This document shows positions 53,001 to 64,000 of a stretch of 64,000 nucleotides of DNA, in pieces. The stretch spans positions 211,412,116 through 211,476,115 of the forward strand of contig NC_092877.1 of assembly GCF_028372415.1 (NCBI RefSeq), given 5' to 3'. The stretch's first letter is position 1, and each line of letters opens with the position of its first letter. The notes under the pieces were generated by a model. It was given only the letters and a program-made list of their open reading frames with translations. It searched no databases and had not been told where the DNA came from. A program made the translations under genes and the position numbers. Origin of the DNA: Notamacropus eugenii. Taxonomy: Eukaryota > Chordata > Mammalia > Diprotodontia > Macropodidae.

Positions 53001-56000
53001 CAAACATAATTAACCTAGCTAAGTGTTATTTGGTGATATACGATGGATTGCTGGTTGGATATTTTTGTATGTATGTGTGTTGACTCAATTTTTTTTTGAA
53101 ACAGATTTCCCATTTTTTCCTTAACATATTTTTGAAAAACTAAATAGAATACTTTATGCCTTAGTATTTTTTTTTTGTTAGATCTGTTGCTGGATGAATG
53201 TAAACTTTAATTAGAACCCAAGTAGGTTTGACTGGTTAAGAATTTGGCCAAGCACCTCAAGTCATCTGAGAAATGTCTTGATTCTGTGATATTTAAGGAT
53301 TCATTGCAAACACTGTGGAACTTCAGTTTCAAATCTTTCATCTCCATGTTTTTCCCTGAAGGCATGGAGTTCAAATAACTACTTTTTGAATAGGGTGTTT
53401 TGTAATATTCCAAAAGACTTACTGTTCTATACGTGTTCCAAACTCATTTATGGAATGTAATATACATGCGTAATTTATATTATGCAATACTGCTGCTTTT
53501 TTTTTATACCTGTTATTTTGATTTTCCAATTATTTGAAATTTCCTAGATTAGCCACAGTTTTGTAATTTTCTTTCAACGGAATCAGGTACAGAGAAAGGA
53601 AAAGGAAATTACCGTATTCTCTGTATGTAGATATGCAAAATGGAGACTTTTGAAGATAGGCTAATTAAAAAAAACTAAACATTTCTGTGAATTTTAGGCA
53701 ATTTTATCTGAAATGCCCAGGTAATTTACTGAAAAAAACTTATTGTATGCTGCCACAGTTCTTTAACAGTATACTCATAACTGAAATTTTGCTTTCATTT
53801 GCCATTTGATTGCAATTTCCAAGTTAACTTTTCCAGTTCTTATTCATTCAGATTGGCTGTTAGTGCTCCAAATTGATAGTTTCATATTAAATATAAGAAG
53901 CTGCCATTTTTATTTCATATGCCAATGATCCATAAAATTTTTACATGCATATTTATAAAGGAATTACCACTGTATGTTTCATATAAATATAGGTCATAAT
54001 TGCTTTTGAGTTATTTTAGGTTAAATGAAAAGGAAGTAGTGTCATGTTAAAGAATAAAGTCTCGAGTTCCTTCTTAGATCATTGGAATCAGTTTGTATAG
54101 AAATAACATTTTCTGTGTTTTGTCAGATCAAGCCAGTTCCTGAAAGACCACCTTTAGAAATGAAAAATCCTCTACCTTCATCCCCTGCCCACAGAACTTG
54201 ATAAATTTTTCATTAAAATTCTCTTTCCTAGCTATGTTTTATAGTATTGATTTTTTTTGTTTACAATCTTAATTCTGAAAGGACCCTAGGAAAGTCGCAT
54301 GGCCCGTCATTCTTTAGATAATAATACGCTTCAATTATGATAACTATTCAAACAGCTGTCTTATTTTAATACGAATGAGATTGTGTTTAATAGAGTGTTC
54401 CCTTTCTTCTCCATCATATAAATACATGCCATTTTGGTTGTAAGATGTCAATAGAGAGGAACCTGGTCTGAACAAACTACCTTTTGAAGGGATATTGTTT
54501 TAATCAGCGCAACTGCCATTTGATGGCATATTCTTGGTTATTGCATTGTATTCTCACAGATGTAATCCTGTGTATAGAATAAAATAAAAGTCAGGCTTTT
54601 CAGAGAAATTAGTCTTAGTGGCTAGTTAATTTTAGTTGAATGCCTTCCTCTTAAATGTGAATTATTTAGGTATTTCAGATGGTTTAAAGTTGAAAATATC
54701 TTTTCCCCCTGTTTACTTTGTTTTATTGACCAAGAACTTAGGACAGCCAGAAGACAACTGAACCATCTTCATATAAAATTTAGGATATGAATGTAAAACA
54801 AATTTTAATTCTACTGAGTAGGTGGATTTCAAATAAACTGCCAAAATTAGCAAATATTTTAGGAAAAAGCTGATTAGTTTTTCTTTATTTTTGGGAAATA
54901 GTTTCTTTCCCCCAAATGATTGCCTTTCCCAAAGTTTTGAGTTATTCATGATGTCTTAACACATTTGAGTTGCAGTACTACCTCTTTGCCTCATTAATTA
55001 GTATGAGTAGACAAAGCTTAGGGAGATTCAAACAAAAGAGTGTGAATACCAATTAGATTTGATAATAATTCCCTGCTGGCTTATAAATGTTCAAAATGAA
55101 CTCTGGTAGTTGTGTACAAATGCTGTATGGTTTTAAACCAAAGGCTAAACTAAGAATATTTCTGGGACAGCCTTTTTAGTGTCTGTTCCAAGAGTAGCGG
55201 TCACCTACAGTTAATTGCTTAAAGCTTTAATTTGTAACTGCCTTTTCTTTCTGCTTTTCTATTTTGTTTTTAATAATATTACAAAGTCAGACTTCAATTA
55301 TACAAAATCATAAATTTTATAGTGGTGTCTATCAAACTGAGACAACACATCTTACTGTGATGCACACTCAAAGTACCGTTGTTTAAATGCTAATTCACTA
55401 GTCTTTACAGGTATTTTTTCTGCTACTTTACTTGAACAATATGTCTTATCTTTTAGGTAACGGGTCTTATTTTCTAGGTTGTGACTGCTTACAAAATAAT
55501 TGTTACTTCATTTCTTCTGTTTTTTTCCCATTATTTTTATAAGATGTAAAATACTGACCTTAAAAGATTTGTTTTAGCTTTTTTCAGAGGCAGATTTAAC
55601 TTAATAAAAACAACACAATTAGCCAGTTTTATATAATTAAAAAGAATGAAAGTTAACTGCGTGAACCAACACATGTTTTTTCTTTGTTTCTTGAAAGCAG
55701 AGGTTTTTTTATCTTTTTGTATCTAGTGCCTCTAACAATGTTGGGCATATAGTATGTGTTTAATGCTTGTTTATTTGCTATTAGCTTGTGGACTAAGGGT
55801 TTATGGGATTTTGGTTGCTTTATTCTATTTTATAGAATTATGCCCATGTTAAATGCATTACTACTTATGTTGAAATCCCTCTCAGTCAAAAATATTCAAT
55901 GAAAAAAATTGACCAGCAAGGAATGTATTCCAGTGCAAAATATGATTCAGAAACATTAACTTCATTGAGTCATTGGTCTGGTAAAAATATTTGATGGATA

Positions 56001-56569
56001 TTTTGTCACATTTTGCGTGTATAAAGCCTTACTGATCATTAGTATGAATTACAAAGTGCTTCCCTTGCAACTACATAGCAAGAAAGAAAAGTGGTTGTAT
56101 GCGGTGGTTGTCCATAGCATGTAAGTTTCATGAGGGATTATTTCCTTGTCAGCATTTATGAATGAATGCTCCTTTCCCAAGTATGTGTTAGAGCTGTTGT
56201 GAATTTACTGTGGCCTAAATCACTGCTGTGTTGTATTTGGAAGTCTTGGAGGCCAGAACGTTTTGATTTTGAACAGGAATTCTAAATGATACGTAGGTAA
56301 GTTTGTGTTTCTTAAAGTCATGCTCAGATTCCTTTGTAGGTTAAAGCTCAGGAAAGCATGTTGAGCTTAAAAATAATATCTTTACATAGACATGTAACAA
56401 AAAAATAAGGATGTCCTTTGTAGATAATTATTTTATCCTAGTCTTTGATTCCTAAGAAACCTAGAAAGGTTTTTAGGTATCTGCAGCAGTATTCTTATTT
56501 TGGAGGTGAACAGGCAGGTAAACATAAACAGGTAAACATAAACAAGCACGTAAACAGGTGGATGGAACA

Positions 56570-56720
56570 TTGAACTTGAAATCAGTAAGATGAGTCAAAT
56601 CCTGCCTTAGAGACTGACTAGTTGTGTGACCTGATTAATTCACTTAACCCTTCAATTTCCTTATCTGTAAAATGAGGGGTGTGGAACTGATGGCCTTTAG
56701 AACCTCTTCAGCATCCAAAG
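56570..56720 (+). mobile_element. CORE-SINE fragment
   Basis: TTGAACTTGAAATCAGTAAG, TAGTTGTGTGACCTGATTAA, TTATCTGTAAAATGAGGGG. Preceded by a short repeat of GGTAAACATAAACA type (56515-56560). Confidence 0.7.
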
Positions 56721-57109
56721 CTAAGATGCTAAGAGTTTTAAAGCAGTCATTGGTAGAGACTTCAGAGTCAAATAGTTAAAATTGTGTGTGTGCGCGTGCA
56801 TATGTATGCATATGCCTGGCCTGTAACCTGGGCATTATGCTAATTGCTTTACAAATATTTTATATTCCCAACATCCTTGGGAGGGAGCTACTATTATCCC
56901 TCTTTAAGTCCATCTGTCAAGTGTGTGCTCTAGGAGCTATGGATAAAAATGTGGGAAAATGTCCCTGCTTTCAAGGAGTTTATATTTTACTAGATGAATA
57001 TAACATGTCCACAAATTACCAGATGAATACAAGTTAGAACAAGGTAACGCAGCATTAGCAACTAAGGGTGTCCAGAATGGGCCCTTGAAGGAAGTGGCAC
57101 CTGGGCACT

Positions 57110-57340
57110 CTACCTCCTGGCTGACTTCTCTATCTAGAATGTACTCTTTCCCCACTTTGTCTCTTAGAATCTAATTTTCTTCAAACTTCAGCTTAAGTTA
57201 TACCTCCATCATCAAACTTCTGATATTCTTAACTGTAATTGCTTTTCTCCTCCCCAGTTACTTGTTTTTTTGTTTTTATATGCCAAACTCCAGAATGAAT
57301 GGTGGTTCCTTAAGAGAAGGGATTTTGAAACTTTTGTCTT
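57110..57340 (+). mobile_element. L2 LINE 3' fragment
   Basis: CTCTATCTAGAATGTACTCT, TCTTCAAACTTCAGCTTAAG and CTCCTCCCCAGTTACTTG follow the L2 3' pattern; diverged. Confidence 0.55.
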
Positions 57341-60300
57341 GGTATATCAATATATAGTGATGTTAGAACTGTGGAAGATGCATTGGAGAAGAGGTCAGAG
57401 TTCCAGGAGGCTGCTTAGGCCCTTAATAAAAGGATTTGTTCTGTGAAGTTTGGATTCAATCAAAGGGCCACACTTGAGGACCTAGAGGGCCACATGGTGG
57501 CCTTGAGGCTTCAGGCTCCCCACCAATGGTTAAGAAAAGTTATATAGAAAGCCTAGAGAAGGATGGTCTTGTTAGTAGTCGAGAGGAGTCAAATGTAAAG
57601 AGATAATTGAGATAAAAATGGACATGACAACTCATGATTTCCAGGTTGCAAAGTTCTGTGACAGGAAGAATGGTGGTGCCATTTAGAAAAAAAGTTTACG
57701 AAGAAAGATAGTGAATTCCATTTTGACATGGACAAAGTTTGAAATACTTATGGGTTATCTAGTTAGAGTTGGCAAACAAGCAGTGATGTGTGACCAGAGT
57801 TCACAAGAAATAAGGACTGAATGTGCAGGTTTAGGAGGCCTGTAGTAGCATTAATATATGAACCCCTGGGAGTTGAGATGGCCCAGGACTCAGGGTATGG
57901 GTGTGGGTTGGCAAAGAATGCTTTTTAGTACTGAAGACTGCCTTGTTTGGTGACTCTGTGTTAGGCTTTTTTTCTTGGTTACTTATGTTACAAGTAGCAT
58001 CATTACTTTTTTCTTAATCACAAAGTTCTCAAGCTTGCATGTAAATGCAGAACATTTTAAAGTGCAGCATTAAGAGGAGACTATTGTAAATATGCCTCAA
58101 AAAGCATAAATTTTTGCTGCAGCTGTAGCTTATTGATCCAGTCCACGGGAATTCCTGCTCATATCCTTCCACTCATTCATCCTTAGATTGTTCTCTTGTT
58201 GCCCGCCTTAGTAAAATGTGAGAAAGAATAAAAAGCTACTGCCTGTGATCAGAAATGGATGGTGGATAACAGGTGGGAGGTTAACAGCAAGCTTAATGTT
58301 ACATGTGCTGTTGGAGAGGAAATGGGGGCCAAGGCGACACGCGTTGAAAATAGGAACTTGTTCATCAAATCTTAATGTTATGAGCAGTATTCCTGCCTAA
58401 ACCAGAAAAGGCAGTAGTAGGCAAAGCAGGGTAAAAGAGGATTCGACCCTTTGGTCTGCAGAGCTCCTTGGGCCTGTGTCAGGCAGACTGACTACTCAGC
58501 TGGACTGTCTTAGAAACAGCGTCCTCCTTGCTGGATGCACATACCTGGGCCCCTTTGCTTTTTGTAGCATTAATCAAATCAGTATTGCCTTTGCTTCCAG
58601 AAGTGGTTTACCTACTTCCTTGTGTTTCTATCCGCTAAAATCATACCTTTCCAAACCAGAATAGGCTTCTTGTCTCTTGGCATTTGAATTTAAGCTTTTC
58701 GAGGGTTGGAGCTTCACCCCTTTAAATCTGTAGGTGCTTTAAAAGTACTTTTTCATTTATTTGAAGTCAGGCAAAAGAGCCAACTAAGCAGAGTCATCCT
58801 GTGGGCATTTAAGGGTGGAAGTAGATGGAGGCCAAGAAACAATGGGAAAGACCTGCAGATTTTTTTTATACATATAACCTTTCACTGTCAAGGGCAGTAA
58901 AGGTGCTACGTAGTCACAGATATATGTGGAGATGGGACTAAAGAGAATGAAGATGGGGAGAAGTAGCTGTATTGGAACAAGTACGTAGAAGGGATCCATG
59001 CTGGCAGTTTGTGACTATATTAAGGGATCTGGAGAATAAGAAGATTAAAATGTGGAAAAACACAATACTGAAAGGGATGACCAAGACACCAAGTGTTGAC
59101 ATGTATACTTATTTATTTATAAAAAGGTTTTTGAAACATCTCTCCATGCATTGATGGCATCTTTTAGTTACTATTAGGGAACAGACAATATCACAAGCAA
59201 TCTGCTACCACTGTAATTAACCAAAATATGTGAAAAATGCAAGCTCTCAATTACAGGAAAATACTTTATTTGGTGGAACAAAGCGTTACCTTGGAGACTT
59301 TAAACCAGGCATCTCATTGCTGCATCTGAATCATTTAAGATTCCCTAATATATAAAACAACTTAGTTTATTGACCTGATGGTCATAAACAACAGGCCTGA
59401 AGTATAAAAAAAAATTGTGACTCTAGAGGAGATGGAACAGAGTGCAAGTTGAAGAGCGTTCCGCTGGTACATGTCCTCTAGATGTTCCTGTTTGCAAATG
59501 TCTTATGTTCTTTGGATCAGGCCCCGGAAAATTGCTTGACCTCTTTGAAGACATCTGTAACAACTCAGGAATGTATATTGCCCAAATTACAACGTAGAGT
59601 TGGATAGACAACTTAGTGAAAAGATTAGTAGGTGAGTGTATATGTATAAAATCAGTTGACATGGACATGGAGTTGGGTCTAGGATTAAACAGGAAAGCAT
59701 TGCTCCTAGAAGTGGGATTTGCATCCACTTCCTATTATTTCGAAGTAACCCCGCAAAGGTGGATTGTCTAAAGTGTATTACACTTCTCTTAATGACCTCA
59801 AGTTTTCTCCAGAAATGAAGGCCTATCTTTTCAACACTATGCTGTCAGTGTTTTAGCTCCACAAAACAATATAGTCTCCAAGGAACTGCATTTCACAGGA
59901 CAGCAATGGAAGGTACATAGTGGATGTGAGCAGGCTACAAAAGTAATGAAGGAGAAATTTCCAGAAGTAACGAGTCTTGATATTTCGGATAGAAATAGGA
60001 TATGAGCTACTTCACAGGCGGAAAGTCAATGTGCTTCACTTGTATCTTTTTAATGTTAGAAGATAGAGGCTCTAGTACATTGTGTGGCAGAGGCAGGATA
60101 ACTCACAGGAAAAATGGGTGCTTATGGATGGGTTGCAATCTGCATCGCTGGAGGGAATATCCAGATTGTTGTTCTCTATGCTTGTCAATACAGTCAACTG
60201 TTCCACTTAGAGCATACACAATATTCCTTGTTTGCTAACAGTAGCTGGCATGTATATGCTGTGCACTCCCACTTACCTCCTTTGTTCCGTCTGTGAGATG

Positions 60301-62829
60301 GGCGCTGTTTTCTGTGTTTTATAGGTGAGGGAGCAGTGACTGAAAGGTGATTGTTGCCCAGTACCTAGGTTCCCTTTAAAGTCTAGCACTCTGCTAGCCC
60401 TAATATGCCACCTCGTATCATGTCAAGTTATTGCTTGTGCACAGAGAAGCCTGTTTTCTAGTGACCTATATGAAACAGTCAGTTCCACTGTTGTTATTGT
60501 TTGGTCTCCTTTTAAAACATTTAGAGAAAAATCTTGTGTTTTTGCAGACGACCTTTACCTTCGCACCTAACATTTAAAGTGACTTTTCTGGAAAAAAATG
60601 AACTGGGAACCTTGATACTTTTCCAAAATTTCTGAGAATTAATCTAACTTTAAGATATATCTTTTGTGATGAGATGGTATAAAGCATCTTTCCAAGTGTA
60701 GAAAACATTTAACAACACAACAGAAGTGTCTATAAAATGGGACTGGGGAAAACAAGTTAATGGAAACAACTCATTCAAATCCTGCCCTTTGGTATTCAGA
60801 TGTGGGTGACTTAAATGCTAGAGTGATTTTTTTGAAAATTTGCTGGAAGCTTGCTAGAATTTTTTTAATAGAATAGTATACAGGAAACACTTAGGCCTTT
60901 CATGTCATAGGTACTTGACACATATGCTAGCAAGTACTGAAAAGGGGAAAATAAAAAATACACATACTGGAGTCTCCCAGTATTGACTCAAAACCACATA
61001 ACTTCTAGCTTTGTCAGAAATTATTTTTACACATTTTGTGTGCTTCCAGCATTATTCTGGAGGCTTAACAAGCAGTCAACTAGAAGTCCTCTTGCTTAGC
61101 TTTTGACTGTAATGAAGTCTGTCTAGATTGATGTAACTCACTCTTAAAGTGGTGCCTAAGTATTACCAATATCTTGTCGATAATTTCTTTACATGGGCCT
61201 CCCATTCAAAATTTTCTTCCCAATCTCATCCTGTGTCCTACAAAAATAAGGAAAAACTATATACATGTTTCATTTGGTGCTTTCATATGTTCTGTTCTAT
61301 AGCCACATTATTGCCTGTGTTTGTTTTTTGAGTTGCTCTGGAAATTCTGTCCATTGTTTAGGAAATGACAGTCTTTCATTCTTAAAAGATTCAATGCTTA
61401 TTGGGTGATTATATTTCATTTTCCCCTTCGGATTAATTTTTTGCTGCTTATGAACTTAACTGCTTTCTTTTTGGAAGCTTGAGAACTGGAAGATAACATT
61501 GCTCTAAATGCTTTTTAAAAAAAATAGTTCTTGATCATTATGTAAAGTTAAGATGGACAGATTTAGACATTAAGAATTCCCAGTTTGGAAATTCAGAAAG
61601 GTAGGCATTAAGGGGCATTAATGCTGCGTCCAGGTCTAGGCTGTAAAATGAGTTCCTTTTTGATGATCCAGTTTTGGAGTCTTTGAAATGAGCTTTTGGC
61701 ATGATAAGAATCTTTATTATAATGGAAATTGAAACTGATATTTTTCTAAGATTACACATAGCTTTATAAAATGTAGATATCTACACAGTTGGCTTGGATT
61801 TTCGTTATCATTTATTGTAATGTAAATGTTTTATTCAAGAATGAATAGCCCTCATGTTCATAATAAAGTATATCATGTCAGCCACTTGGAAGACTGTTCC
61901 CCAGGGAGGAGGGGGAGAAGAGTGTGGGAGAGACAGCTTCAATCTATAATTAATTTCGGTCTTTAAAAATATTTAATAATGTTCTAACCCTGTGTCAATG
62001 CAAAGTCACTTTCCTCTTCCCACCTCCCAGTTTGAACGTAACTAAAATTTTTATTATTTTGAGCAGTTTGCAAATTTAGGAATAACATCTTAGCTTTCTT
62101 CCTCTACCTTTACCCCATTTGGTGTGGGAACGAGTTGAAGCTTCCTCTGTACCTCCCCACTTCCTTGTTCCTTTGGTGTAATTGTGTACGATTCTTTTCT
62201 TCTGATTAAGTTTGTTTGCACATTAACTTCACCGTCACTGACTTCAGCACAGACTTGGGAGTAGTTTCCAACTGCTGTTACTCTGCTGCCTGTGCTTTGC
62301 TTAAGTGATTCATGTCTCCAGTAGTACAGCAACATGGCATATGTAGGATTTTTTCCTTCCACGTATTTTTGGACCTTGTGTTCTATTCCTGTACATTAAT
62401 TTTTTAAATTGATCTCTTGTTCACGCATCACTTTCATTTATCAGCATTTCCCTTTCTGTTCCCTCCCCCCCCCCCCCCTGCCGGGAGCTATCTGGTATAA
62501 CAGGATTTTTAAAAGAAAGGGAGAAAAAATAATTTGGCAAAACAAACCAGCATATCAGTCCACAAACATACTCTCCTAATTGCCAAGAAGGGAATAAGGT
62601 GCTTCCTCATATTCAGGGTCAGGTTTGCTCACTATGTTTACAGAGTGTCTGTTACTGGACTTTATGGGAATTATACTTGACCTCACTGATTCTACCTTTG
62701 TGTTCTTGACTTGTCCATATTTTACTGACTTCCAGTTAACTTTCCTAGGTCAGAACAGTTAGTCTCACATTTCCATGGGATTTTCATGAGTGGATTCAGA
62801 TCAAACCAAGAGAAAGGAGGCACTACTAG

Positions 62830-63035
62830 GGGAAAGGCAGCAGGCAGTGAGAGTCAGGAGAGACTTGGCCTCAAATCCCTCTTAGGATATCTTAGAGCTG
62901 TGTAACCAAGGGAAAATGGCCATCTATCTTTGTTTCTTCATCTGTAACATGAAAGTAATGCCTTGTAATGCCCAAGGTGTTAGTGAGGGAATGTATCAGA
63001 TATGAAAGTGGTGCATAAATGCTGACTTCTTGTTT
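62830..63035 (+). mobile_element. CORE-SINE/MIR copy
   Basis: GAAAGGCAGCAGGCAGTGAG, TTAGAGCTGTGTAACCAAGG, TTTCTTCATCTGTAACATG and GTGCATAAATGCTGACTTC in family order. Confidence 0.7.
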
Positions 63036-63522
63036 GGTGAGACATTGTACAACCTCGATTGAAACTCAGTAATCCCTTCTAAACATTGGCTTATTTGCAC
63101 ATTTTAGTTTATGCCAGCTCCTCTTTTGGATCTCTGTTGGCTCAAATTAGCATGCTTATGACAAAAAAGTAAAAATATAACAACTTAAAAACACTTTGTA
63201 TCATTAAATAATTTCTGGTTGCTAGAAATTTTCATCCATGGAAGCATGTTGAAATATATCACCATTTCTGTTGAGTGTTTAAAATTTCTCTGGAAATAAA
63301 AACTTAGAATGGAAACACAGTATGCTTCAAATACCGTATCCCATCAAGTAGAACCCAAGTGGGTGTTGCTACTTCCAAGAAAGGGGTGTGTGTCTGTGTG
63401 TGTGTAAAATTAGGCATCACACTGTTGTATGCTTTGAAAACATGGAATCAGTATTTGTCTTGGTGTTTTCTTTCATATGTGTGGAATAACCTAAAATCCT
63501 ATCTTTTTTTTTTTTTAACCAG

Positions 63523-63618
63523 CTCAGAGCTTTCTTTGCTCCATACCACAAGTGAACGGAGGTGCTGATGAGGATGCTGACTCTATGCACATTGATAGAG
63601 AGTTTGCTGTTGTATCAG
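63523..63618 (+). CDS. ANKRD10: ANKRD10 coding exon 5
   Basis: 96 bases, phase 1 on both ends. Encodes the end of Ala232, then QSFLCSIPQVNGG and ADEDADSMHIDREFAVVS to residue 263. The DEDAD cluster (247-251) is acidic. The donor CAG|GTGGGA at 63619 is only fair, but it leaves a single G, which joins to an Asp codon as in the VV(T/S)D junction of the mammalian protein I remember. That supports this border. The rest of the protein lies outside the window. Confidence 0.85.
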
Positions 63619-63782
63619 GTGGGAGTGGACAGTTTCCTGTTAACTGCAACCACATTCAAATGGTTGAAGACATCAGACAACAGGAGAGTGGTTCTATTGG
63701 ACCAAAAGAGATAGAAATCTATACAGTTACATCAATGCAAACCCCTTGTCGTTGTAAGAATCAGTATGCCTACTATTTCTAA
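63619..63782 (+). CDS. ANKRD10: Possible exon 5 extension or retained-intron C-terminus of ANKRD10
   Basis: If the weak donor at 63619 is not used, the frame continues for 54 codons (starts GGSGQFPVNCN, includes MVEDIRQQESGSIGPKEIEI, ends NQYAYYF) to TAA at 63780-63782. The composition is polar and mixed, not like translated AT-rich intron. A second donor-like GTTGTAAGA lies at 63754. The product would have 317 residues. This may be an alternative isoform or chance openness. Confidence 0.35.
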
Positions 63783-64000
63783 GATACAAAACTTTCTTTG
63801 AATTTTTTGCCCGTTGTTGTCCAGTGTCTTGGAAACTTGTATTACTCTGAAGCCCGTTCTTTTGGGTGTTTGTGGACACAAGGAAACATTTCTTGACACA
63901 CTTAGTGTGGATATATACGATAATTATGAAGTCACTCTTCCTGTTTTGCTTTGAGGCTTAAACTTAATGTGCCTTTATCTTTTAAAGAGTTTTTAATTTT
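63783..64000 (+). other. ANKRD10 intron 5 or alternative 3'UTR, to window edge
   Basis: No repeat or exon seen. The sequence is moderately AT-rich. If exon 5 is retained as a terminal exon this would be its 3'UTR; no AATAAA is present up to the edge. Confidence 0.4.

Noticed and set aside
56515..56565. Short spaced direct repeats (GTAAACA units) as a CRISPR-like array
   Set aside because: Units are 10-14 bases and almost contiguous in a vertebrate intron; a simple local duplication.

Overview
This is a vertebrate nuclear window. It holds large spliced introns, a CpG-island promoter, LINE/SINE debris and a processed pseudogene. Several repeat types are, from my knowledge of the families, those that fill marsupial genomes: SINEs opening with a GGGGGCAG(C/T)TAGGTGG head, carrying a CORE/MIR-like middle and ending in GAACAACAA; L1 3' ends; and an ORF1-only L1 derivative of HAL1 type. 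I therefore read it as a marsupial. The species cannot be fixed by eye.

One protein-coding gene is evident: ANKRD10 (ankyrin repeat domain 10), plus strand, 5' part only. Coding exons are at 21097-21309, 30843-30995, 34398-34489, 47795-48030 and 63523-63618. All have GT/AG borders and compatible phases. Joined, they give 263 complete codons, roughly the first 60 percent of the about 420-residue mammalian protein: the ankyrin repeats, a bipartite nuclear-localisation-like motif and an acidic stretch. The last coding exon(s) lie beyond the right edge.

Layout: 1-19.5 kb is intergenic and repeat-rich. It includes an L1 3' end, a near-complete HAL1-type element with target-site duplications that enclose about 0.87 kb of extra sequence, an opposing L1/HAL1 5' half that makes an inverted repeat, SINEs of two families and several microsatellites. 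20.0-22.35 kb is the CpG island with promoter and exon 1. Intron 1 (21310-30842) carries an RPS24 processed pseudogene, SINEs, and L1 and L2 fragments. Intron 2 (30996-34397) has a perfect 38-unit TG run. Intron 3 (34490-47794) is AT-rich, with long stretches poor in recognisable young repeats and one L2 copy of about 1.2 kb. Intron 4 (48031-63522) is mostly unique sequence with old L2/MIR pieces.

No prokaryotic features, CRISPR, tRNA or rRNA genes, or intact viral genes were seen. The most interesting leads are two possible alternative C-termini of ANKRD10: a terminal exon behind a 76-nt mini-intron just after exon 4, and a 54-codon open extension of exon 5. Next come the HAL1 insertion with a probable 3' transduction, and the RPS24 retrocopy that appears to have captured an extended first exon. 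All family comparisons are from memory; no alignment was run.
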